Shown here in pieces: positions 42,087-48,397 of a DNA stretch of 48,397 nt. Where the stretch lies: assembly GCA_958402795.1 (NCBI GenBank), contig CATXUX010000027.1, positions 1-48,397 of the forward strand, given 5' to 3'. The position numbers and the translations under genes are program-made. The stretch is from an uncultured Lachnospiraceae bacterium. Lineage in GTDB: Bacteria; Bacillota; Clostridia; Lachnospirales; Lachnospiraceae. How positions within the stretch are numbered: the first letter of the stretch is position 1; each line of letters begins with the position of its first letter. The notes under the pieces were generated by a model, which ran no database searches, was not told the DNA's origin, and worked only from the letters and a program-made list of their open reading frames with translations.

Positions 42087-43295
42087 ATGCTGATTGTAAA
42101 GAAATTCGGCGGAACGTCCGTCGCGGATAAGGAATGCATTTTCCGCGTGGCAGATCGCTGCGTGGAGGAATATAAAAAAGGAAATGACGTGATTGTGGTG
42201 CTGTCTGCAATGGGAGATACGACAGATGAACTGATCGCAAAGGCGAAGGAGATCACTCCGGAACCGTCCCGACGGGAGATGGATATGCTCATGACGACAG
42301 GCGAGCAGGTGTCCGTGTCGCTCATGGCGATGGCAATCTCATCGCTTGGCGTGCCGGCGGTATCGCTGAATGCGTTTCAGGTAGGAATGCACTGTACGTC
42401 AACCTATTCAAATGCACGGTTTAAACGGATCGATACAGACCGGATCCGGCATGAACTGGAATACCGCAAGATCGTGATCGTCACCGGTTTTCAGGGAGTA
42501 AACAAATATGAGGATTATGTAACGCTCGGACGCGGCGGATCGGACACGACAGCGGTTGCCATCGCGGCGGCAATGCATGCGGACGCCTGCGAGATCTACA
42601 CAGATGTGGACGGCGTCTATACAGCAGATCCGCGTATCGTGCCAAACGCGAGAAAACTGGAAGTGATCAGCTACGATGAAATGCTGGAGCTTGCGTCTCT
42701 TGGGGCGCGCGTGCTGCACAACCGTTCGGTGGAGATGGCGAAAAAATACGGCGTACAGCTTGTAGTACGTTCCAGCATGAACCGGGAGGAAGGAACGGTA
42801 GTCAAGGAGGTTAGAAAAATGGAGAAAATGATAATCAGCGGCGTTGCTTCCGATAAGAACACATCCCGCGTATCCGTGATCGGCGTGGATGATAAGCCGG
42901 GCGTCGCATTTAAGATATTCAATACACTTGCCAGAAACGGAATCAATGTGGACATTATTCTGCAGTCGGTCGGACGCGGCGGCACCAAGGATATTTCCTT
43001 TACAGTCGCGCAGGATGATCTCACGGAGACACTGCGTGTCCTAGAAGAAAATAAGGAAGCTCTGACGATTCAGGAAATCAATCACAAGGATAATGTGGCG
43101 AAGATATCGATCGTCGGAGCCGGAATGATGAGCAACCCGGGTGTTGCGGCAAAAATGTTTGAGGCACTGTACAACGCAGGCGTCAATATTCAGATGATCT
43201 CAACCTCTGAGGTACGGATCACGGTGCTGATCGATGAAAATGAAGTAGACCGTGCAATGGTAGCGGTACACGATCGGTTTGGTCTTGGAGAATAA
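42087..43295 (+). CDS. lysC: Aspartate kinase
   Basis: Phosphorylates aspartate, the first step toward lysine, threonine and methionine. 402 residues: kinase domain opening LIVKKFGGTSV (2-12), RGGSDTTAVAIAAAM and TDVDGVYTADPR, then two ACT domains at the C-terminus (about 265-335 and 340-402) for feedback control by lysine or threonine. An open frame extends far upstream, but I start at the ATG at 42087, just after GAGGAAG. It follows the PGM-like gene by seven bases, so these are clearly one operon. Confidence 0.95.
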   Translation: MLIVKKFGGTSVADKECIFRVADRCVEEYKKGNDVIVVLSAMGDTTDELIAKAKEITPEPSRREMDMLMTTGEQVSVSLMAMAISSLGVPAVSLNAFQVGMHCTSTYSNARFKRIDTDRIRHELEYRKIVIVTGFQGVNKYEDYVTLGRGGSDTTAVAIAAAMHADACEIYTDVDGVYTADPRIVPNARKLEVISYDEMLELASLGARVLHNRSVEMAKKYGVQLVVRSSMNREEGTVVKEVRKMEKMIISGVASDKNTSRVSVIGVDDKPGVAFKIFNTLARNGINVDIILQSVGRGGTKDISFTVAQDDLTETLRVLEENKEALTIQEINHKDNVAKISIVGAGMMSNPGVAAKMFEALYNAGVNIQMISTSEVRITVLIDENEVDRAMVAVHDRFGLGE

Positions 43296-43301
43296 AAAAG
43301 A

Positions 43302-44075
43302 ATGGAAGCATATACAAGTTTTGCGGCAGTCTACGATACGTTTATGGACAACGTTCCTTACGGGGAATGGGGGGACTATCTGCACGGACTGCTGGTGGAA
43401 TATGGAATCCGCGACGGACTTGTGCTTGATTTAGGCTGCGGCACCGGAACAATGACGGAGATCCTTGCCTCTTTCGGGTACGATATGACCGGGGTGGACA
43501 ATTCAGAAGAAATGCTGGAGATCGCACTGGAGAAACGGCTGAAGTCCGGTCATGATATCCTGTATCTGATGCAGGATATGCGGGAATTTGAACTGTATGG
43601 GACGGTCCGGGCAGTTGTCAGCGTGTGTGATTCTATGAATTATATTACAGAGTCCCAGGATCTGCTGCAGGTGTTCCGGCTGGTGAACAATTACCTGGAT
43701 CCGGGCGGGATCTTTCTTTTTGATCTGAATACCGAATATAAATATAAAGAAATCCTGGGAGAGCAGACGATTGCGGAAGAGCGGGATGAATGCAGCTTTA
43801 TCTGGGATAATTACTACTATGATCAGGAAAAGATCAATGAATACGAACTGACGCTGTTTTTGCATGACGAGGATTTGAGTCAGGAGCAGGGAATGGAAAT
43901 CTGCAGGAAGTTTCAGGAGATGCATTACCAGAGGGCGTATTCCCTGGAAGAAGTGAAAGACCTGCTGGGGCAGGCAGGGCTGGAGTTTGTCGCTGCATAT
44001 GATGCGCTGACAAAGAATCCGCCGGAAAAAACAAGCGAGCGGATTTACGTGATCGCCCGTGAACATGGGAAATAG
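43302..44075 (+). CDS. Class I SAM-dependent methyltransferase
   Basis: 257 residues. Rossmann-type methyltransferase fold with motif I VLDLGCGTGTMTE at 41-53, acidic motif VDNSEEMLEIA after it, and a YDxxM-like N-terminus common in this family (FAAVYDTFM). The substrate is not readable. It begins seven bases after lysC, with no strong ribosome binding site (GGAG about 12 bases upstream), and is followed by hslO after 12 bases, so it seems part of the same transcript. Confidence 0.85.
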   Translation: MEAYTSFAAVYDTFMDNVPYGEWGDYLHGLLVEYGIRDGLVLDLGCGTGTMTEILASFGYDMTGVDNSEEMLEIALEKRLKSGHDILYLMQDMREFELYGTVRAVVSVCDSMNYITESQDLLQVFRLVNNYLDPGGIFLFDLNTEYKYKEILGEQTIAEERDECSFIWDNYYYDQEKINEYELTLFLHDEDLSQEQGMEICRKFQEMHYQRAYSLEEVKDLLGQAGLEFVAAYDALTKNPPEKTSERIYVIAREHGK

Positions 44076-44087
44076 GAGGAGACAATT

Positions 44088-44966
44088 GTGTCAGATTATA
44101 TTGTAAGGGCAACGGCGGCACATACACAGATCCGTGCATTTGCTGCCTCGACGACCGGACTTGTGGAGGAAGCACGGCAGCGTCACCAGACGAGTCCGGT
44201 GGCGACAGCGGCGCTGGGACGACTGCTTACCGGCGGCGTCATGATGGGGAGCATGATGAAAAATCCCACGGATCTTTTGACGCTCCAGGTACAGTGTGGA
44301 GGCCCGATTGGCGGAATGACGGTTACAGCGGACAGCCTGGGACGAGTAAAAGGATATGTGAACAATCCGGATGTGATGCTTCCGCCTAAGAATGGAAAAC
44401 TGGACGTCGGCGGCGCTCTTGGTCCGGGATTTTTGACTGTGATCAAGGATATGGGACTGAAAGAACCGTATTCCGGACAGATCATGCTTCAGACGGGAGA
44501 AATCGCAGAAGATCTGACGTATTACTTCGCGACTTCCGAACAAGTGCCGTCCTCGGTCGGTCTTGGCGTGCTGATGGAAGTGAACAATACGGTACGCTGC
44601 GCAGGCGGCTTTATTGTACAGGTTATGCCGTTTATTGAAGATGTAGTGCTGGAAAAGCTGGAGGCAAATATTCAGAAGATCCAGTCTGTGACGGCGATGC
44701 TCGATAACGGGCATACACCGGAAGACATGCTTTCACAGGTACTTGATGGTCTGGAAATGGAGATCACAGATACCCTTCCGGCAGAATTTTACTGTAACTG
44801 TTCGAAAGAACGGACGGGAAAAGCAATTATCAGCGTGGGAAAGAAAGAAATCCAGTCGATGATTGATGACGGAGAACCCATCGAGGTAAAATGTCATTTT
44901 TGCAATTCCGCATATCAGTTCTCTGTAGAAGAACTCAGAGAAATGCTGAAAAAGGCAGTACGTTAG
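44088..44966 (+). CDS. hslO: Redox-regulated chaperone Hsp33
   Basis: Cytoplasmic holdase chaperone switched on by oxidation. 292 residues with the four zinc-binding cysteines C236, C238 (CNC) and C269, C272 (CHFC) at the C-terminal redox switch, and the N-terminal substrate-binding domain with GGPIGGMTVTADSLGRVKGYV. GTG start at 44088 after GGAGGAGACAATT. Typical length. Confidence 0.95.
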   Translation: MSDYIVRATAAHTQIRAFAASTTGLVEEARQRHQTSPVATAALGRLLTGGVMMGSMMKNPTDLLTLQVQCGGPIGGMTVTADSLGRVKGYVNNPDVMLPPKNGKLDVGGALGPGFLTVIKDMGLKEPYSGQIMLQTGEIAEDLTYYFATSEQVPSSVGLGVLMEVNNTVRCAGGFIVQVMPFIEDVVLEKLEANIQKIQSVTAMLDNGHTPEDMLSQVLDGLEMEITDTLPAEFYCNCSKERTGKAIISVGKKEIQSMIDDGEPIEVKCHFCNSAYQFSVEELREMLKKAVR

Positions 44967-45041
44967 GACTTTTTACAGTCAGGCTGAAACTGGATCGATA
45001 TTTTCAAAAAACGCTACAGGCGGGAAAAAGAGGGATGACAG

Positions 45042-46955
45042 ATGAAAGACGGGTTTGTAAAAGTAGCGGCTGCGACACCGGATATCCGGGTTGCTGACGT
45101 GGCATATAATCAGGGAAAAATCTGTGAGGTGATTGATGAGGCGCAAAGAAACCACGCGAAGATCGTAGTATTTCCGGAACTTTGTATCACCGGGTATACG
45201 TGCAGCGATTTGTTCCTGCAGGATATCCTTTTGCGGGAGGCGAAGCAGGCACTTCTGCAGATCGCGGCATATACGAAGGACAAGGATATGCTTGTGTTCG
45301 TCGGTACTCCGCTGATGCAGGACGGGAAGCTCTATAACGTGGCTGCGGCCTTGAACCACGGCGAGATTCTGGGATTTACAACGAAAACATTTCTTCCGAA
45401 TTACGGGGAATTTTATGAGATGCGTCAGTTTACGCCGGGACCGAAAGAGGCAAAGTGGATATTGTTTGAAGGAAAGCAGATTCCGTTCGGACCGCAGCTT
45501 TTATTCTGTGAGGAGCATATGGAGAATCTGGTCATATCTGCGGAAATCTGTGAGGATCTCTGGGCGCCGGATCCGCCCAGCAATGAGGCGGCGACTGCGG
45601 GAGCGACCGTGATCGTGAACTGTTCTGCCAGTACAGAGACAATTGGAAAAGACAGCTACCGCAGGGATCTGGTAAGAGGCCAGTCGGCGCGCCTGATCGC
45701 GGGATATGTTTATGCGAATGCAGGAGAAGGAGAATCCACGACAGACCTTGTATTCGGCGGACACAATATCATCGCCGAGAACGGCGCGACGCTTGCCGAG
45801 TCCGGACGTTTTGAAAATCAGGTGATCTACAGTGAGATTGATGTGTTCCGACTGGCAGGAGAACGCAGAAAGAATACGACATTTCAGCCGGAAAACGGCA
45901 GAAGCCTGATCCGGGTGCCGTTTTCTGTTACAGAAGAAGAGACCTCTCTTACACGGACATTTCCGCAGCGGCCGTTTGTGCCGCAGGACGACCGGGAACG
46001 GGAGCGAAGGTGTGAAGAGATCCTGACGATTCAGGCGATGGGACTCAAAAAGCGCCTGGTGCACACACATGCAAATTCGGCGGTAGTGGGAATCTCCGGG
46101 GGACTGGATTCTACGCTGGCGCTGCTTGTCACGGCGAAAGCCTTTGATATGATCGGGAGAGATCGAAGTGAAATTTTGTCTGTCACGATGCCCTGTTTCG
46201 GAACGACAGACCGGACCTACCAGAATGCCTGCCGGATGGCGCGGCAGCTTGGAACTACTTTGCGGGAAGTTCCGATTGCTGATGCGGTAAATATTCATTT
46301 TCGTGATATCGGACACGATCCGGAGAATCATGATGTGACTTACGAGAACGGACAGGCCCGGGAACGTACACAGGTATTGATGGATCTGGCAAACGAGACA
46401 GGCGGCATGGTGATCGGAACCGGAGATATGTCGGAGCTGGCGCTCGGGTGGGCGACTTACAACGGAGATCATATGTCCATGTACGGAGTGAATGCCTCTG
46501 TGCCGAAGACGCTGGTGCGCCACCTTGTAAAATATGCGGCGGACGAGACAGATGACACAGAACTGCAGCAGGTACTTTATGACGTGCTGGATACGCCGGT
46601 CAGTCCGGAACTCCTCCCGCCGAAAGACGGGGATATCGCGCAGAAAACAGAAGACCTTGTCGGACCTTATGAGCTGCATGACTTTTTCCTGTATTATATG
46701 ATCCGGTTCGGGTTCGGACCGGGGAAGATCTACCGGCTTGCGAAAGAAACGTTTGCAGGGAACTATGAGAATGAGACGATCCTAAAATGGCTGAAGACCT
46801 TTTACCGCCGGTTCTTCGCACAGCAGTTTAAGCGGTCCTGCCTGCCGGATGGCCCGAAAGTTGGTACGGTAGCGCTCTCCCCGCGCGGCGACTGGCGGAT
46901 GCCAAGCGACGCCTGCGCTGCAGTGTGGATGCAGGAAATCGAAAAACTTTCTTAA
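45042..46955 (+). CDS. nadE: Glutamine-dependent NAD+ synthase
   Basis: Converts deamido-NAD to NAD using glutamine-derived ammonia. 637 residues: N-terminal nitrilase-type glutaminase with Glu 46 (FPELCITGY), Lys 115 and Cys 170 (AEICEDLW), joined to a C-terminal NAD synthetase domain with the P-loop-like SGGLDSTLALL and GTGDMSELALGW. ATG at 45042 after AGAGGGATGACAG. It follows hslO by about 75 bases; no promoter is obvious, so cotranscription is likely. Confidence 0.95.
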   Translation: MKDGFVKVAAATPDIRVADVAYNQGKICEVIDEAQRNHAKIVVFPELCITGYTCSDLFLQDILLREAKQALLQIAAYTKDKDMLVFVGTPLMQDGKLYNVAAALNHGEILGFTTKTFLPNYGEFYEMRQFTPGPKEAKWILFEGKQIPFGPQLLFCEEHMENLVISAEICEDLWAPDPPSNEAATAGATVIVNCSASTETIGKDSYRRDLVRGQSARLIAGYVYANAGEGESTTDLVFGGHNIIAENGATLAESGRFENQVIYSEIDVFRLAGERRKNTTFQPENGRSLIRVPFSVTEEETSLTRTFPQRPFVPQDDRERERRCEEILTIQAMGLKKRLVHTHANSAVVGISGGLDSTLALLVTAKAFDMIGRDRSEILSVTMPCFGTTDRTYQNACRMARQLGTTLREVPIADAVNIHFRDIGHDPENHDVTYENGQARERTQVLMDLANETGGMVIGTGDMSELALGWATYNGDHMSMYGVNASVPKTLVRHLVKYAADETDDTELQQVLYDVLDTPVSPELLPPKDGDIAQKTEDLVGPYELHDFFLYYMIRFGFGPGKIYRLAKETFAGNYENETILKWLKTFYRRFFAQQFKRSCLPDGPKVGTVALSPRGDWRMPSDACAAVWMQEIEKLS

Positions 46956-46967
46956 TACAGAATAACC

Positions 46968-46997
46968 TTGTGTATCTGTTTGGATGTGTGATACAAT
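46968..46997 (+). promoter_or_regulatory. Promoter of the DUF975 gene
   Basis: TTGTGT (46968-46973), 18-base spacer, TACAAT (46992-46997), 40 bases before the ATG. Confidence 0.5.
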
Positions 46998-47036
46998 GAG
47001 AGCGTGAAATGATACGGAAGATTGGAGGAACATGTT

Positions 47037-47771
47037 ATGTGGATGAGGGCAGATTTGAAACAGAGAGGAAAACTGGCATTTAAGAGGAATTACTGGTCTG
47101 CTGTGCTGACAGCGTTTGTTATGATGATTGTTTCCGGTCTGGCTTCCGGCAGTGCTACGAATGGGAGCGGAAATAATTCTTACACGGAGACATATACATA
47201 CGGAGACAGCGGACTTGGGGGATTTGGATCGGCTGCCATGGCAACAGCGGGGATCATTGCAGCAACCGTGATTATGATCATATCAATCCTGGTGATTCTC
47301 TTTCAGATATTCATCGGAAATGCACTGCTCGTGGGCGGAAAGAACTTTTTTGTCCTGAATCAGACAGGAACACCGTCCGCGCGGGAACTTGGCCATGTAT
47401 TCCGAAGCGGAAACTATGGAAATGTGACGCTGACGATGTTTTTAAAAGACTTGTATGAGGGACTGTGGACGCTTTTATTTATCATTCCGGGAATCGTGAA
47501 GCATTATGAGTATCTGATGATTCCCTACATTCTGGCTGAGAATCCGGGAATGAACAGAAAGGAAGCGTTTATGATCAGCAAGCGAATGATGATGGGGCAG
47601 AAGTGGGAAGCTTTTGTATTGGATATGTCTTTTATCGGGTGGCGGATCCTGGAGACCCTGACGCTTGGAATTGTGGGAATCTTCTATGTAGAGCCGTATT
47701 ATGAGGCAACGGTCGCAGAGATGTACTCGTTTAACCGTTCCCTCGCATACCAGAACGGATATATCCGTTAA
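47037..47771 (+). CDS. DUF975-family integral membrane protein
   Basis: 244 residues with about five membrane segments (around 18-38, 65-95, 120-140, 160-180 and 200-225) and a Gly/Ser/Asn/Tyr-rich extracytoplasmic loop (about 38-62). The motif MIPYILAENPGMNRKEAFMISKRMMMGQKW is the hallmark of DUF975 (DUF6693-like) membrane proteins of Firmicutes, whose function is unknown. I start at the ATG at 47037, eight bases after GGAGG; the frame opens at 47022 with a TTG inside the ribosome binding site. Confidence 0.8.
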   Translation: MWMRADLKQRGKLAFKRNYWSAVLTAFVMMIVSGLASGSATNGSGNNSYTETYTYGDSGLGGFGSAAMATAGIIAATVIMIISILVILFQIFIGNALLVGGKNFFVLNQTGTPSARELGHVFRSGNYGNVTLTMFLKDLYEGLWTLLFIIPGIVKHYEYLMIPYILAENPGMNRKEAFMISKRMMMGQKWEAFVLDMSFIGWRILETLTLGIVGIFYVEPYYEATVAEMYSFNRSLAYQNGYIR

Positions 47772-47791
47772 GGATCATCTGTGAAAAAGTA

Positions 47792-48109
47792 TCAACTGTT
47801 TTTCGTTTGATTCACAATGTGCATACAGTCCTTGGAGGCTGTATGCCATTTTTCTTTTTGCGACTCATACATCTCAAAGAGCCATGCAATTGCCGAATCC
47901 ATTCCCTCTTCGGTGAGAGGAAATGTGGCAGACTGTTTTTCTTCATCCGGAGTCGCTTCAAAAGACCAGGGTTCGGGATAAACATATACGGTAAAGGAAG
48001 GCTCACCGTCGCCTGAGTCTGAACGGAAAAAATAACGCATGCCGTAATGGCTGCCGGAATAAGGTTCTTTCTTGAGTCCCTGAACCGGGACAAGGCGTTT
48101 ATCAATCAT
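47792..48109 (-). CDS. Hypothetical protein of 105 residues
   Basis: ATG at 48109 follows AAAAGGGAGAATTTCT, which supports the frame. The product has a basic N-terminus (MIDKRLVPVQGLKKEPYSG), an aromatic middle region (GMRYFFRSD, YVYPEPWSFEATP) and a helical C-terminus (MDSAIAWLFEMYESQKEKW). No membrane segment. Not recognised. The last 20 codons overlap a terminator of the convergent DUF975 gene. Confidence 0.6.
   Translation of the reverse strand: MIDKRLVPVQGLKKEPYSGSHYGMRYFFRSDSGDGEPSFTVYVYPEPWSFEATPDEEKQSATFPLTEEGMDSAIAWLFEMYESQKEKWHTASKDCMHIVNQTKNS
47821..47857 (+). terminator. Terminator of the DUF975 gene
   Basis: GCATACAG (47821-47828) pairs with CTGTATGC (47839-47846), followed by a T-rich run (catttttcttttt). 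It lies inside the 3' end of the opposite-strand ORF at 47792-48109. Confidence 0.7.
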
Positions 48110-48245
48110 AGAAATTCTCCCTTTTTTCTGTAGTGGTTATAGTTTAGTATAAAACGGATCCACCAAGAAGTAAACAGGAACGGTAGATATTTTATCTCTC
48201 TTATGATAAGATATAAAAACAGAAATGCTACAGGAGGAAATGACC

Positions 48246-48397
48246 ATGGGAAACAGCCGGGAGATCCGGGTGGGACAGAAGAAGTTAAGAACGGGTTACA
48301 CGACCGGGAGCTGTGCGGCGGCAGCGGCGAAGGCGGCTGCCTGTATGCTGCTTTCCGGAGAGGAAGTCGTAGCCGAAACTTATCTGTTGCTGAAGCA
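48246..48397 (+). CDS. cbiD: Cobalt-precorrin-5B C1-methyltransferase, 5' end only
   Basis: Only the first 50 codons are in the window; the gene runs off the end. The N-terminus LRTGYTTGSCAAAAAKAA (about 15-32) is the strong signature of CbiD, which methylates C1 of cobalt-precorrin-5B in anaerobic cobalamin synthesis. ATG at 48246 after CAGGAGGAAATGACC. The 136-base gap upstream is too short for a full cobalamin riboswitch and I see none. Confidence 0.88.
   Translation, partial: MGNSREIRVGQKKLRTGYTTGSCAAAAAKAAACMLLSGEEVVAETYLLLK

Noticed and set aside
45501..46679. 392-codon open frame opposite nadE
   Set aside because: Shadow frame; nadE carries both catalytic domains on the plus strand.
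48110..48245. Cobalamin riboswitch ahead of cbiD
   Set aside because: The gap is too short for a full cobalamin aptamer and I could not find a B12-box-like sequence.

Overview
This window comes from the chromosome of a low-to-mid-GC Clostridia member, most likely a gut Lachnospiraceae. The evidence is HPr kinase, long-form HPF, the Firmicutes class III fructose-1,6-bisphosphatase, the gene neighbourhoods, A/G-rich ribosome binding sites, and a short dispersed repeat that I recall from Lachnospiraceae genomes. The genus is not resolved. I see no rRNA, tRNA, CRISPR array, prophage or transposase gene.

Layout. 1-11.1 kb is housekeeping: hprK converging on a class A penicillin-binding protein, a YigZ/IMPACT protein, hpf, typA with a repeat element in its leader, a two-OB-fold SSB-like protein, dapB and class III fbp. 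11.2-17.4 kb is an AT-richer accessory block: an Asn/Thr-rich lipoprotein, two LytTR response regulators, a one-TM protein, an AgrC-like GHKL sensor kinase, a second lipoprotein, and a membrane-anchored RCC1-repeat protein on the opposite strand. 17.5-22.4 kb is an antimicrobial-peptide type module: a LanFEG/Cpr-like ABC transporter plus a three-TM protein, divergent from an OmpR-family regulator and sensor kinase, with 11-bp phased repeats in the shared promoter region. A 57-residue gene with no recognised family follows.

22.8-31.6 kb is a complete hexuronate locus. uxaB-uxaA diverge from a LacI-type regulator, a three-gene TRAP transporter and uxaC. The two divergent promoters carry near-identical palindromes (core TGTAAGAGCTTACA), so the regulator probably controls both arms and itself. 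Imported galacturonate or glucuronate would be isomerised by UxaC; UxaB and UxaA would take tagaturonate to 2-keto-3-deoxygluconate. KDG kinase and aldolase are not in the window.

31.7-35.8 kb holds an ECF sigma factor with a one-TM partner, an AAA-ATPase-like/PD-(D/E)XK protein and a stand-alone HisA of the eukaryotic HIS6 type. 35.8-48.4 kb returns to housekeeping: secA, prfB with its programmed +1 frameshift, a threonine/lysine branch operon (hom, a phosphoglycerate-mutase-like proposed homoserine kinase, lysC), a methyltransferase, hslO, NAD+ synthase, a DUF975 membrane protein, a small hypothetical gene and the start of cbiD.

The best candidates for something undescribed are the peptide-sensing-like LytTR block, which has no AgrB/AgrD processing genes but has a 31-codon ORF and a 21-bp spaced direct repeat; the 57-residue protein beside the LanFEG/two-component module; the repeat element between the typA promoter and gene; the eukaryotic-type HisA; and the RF2 whose stop-recognition tripeptide reads SPY instead of SPF. 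All functional statements rest on reading motifs and context by eye; no database search was run.
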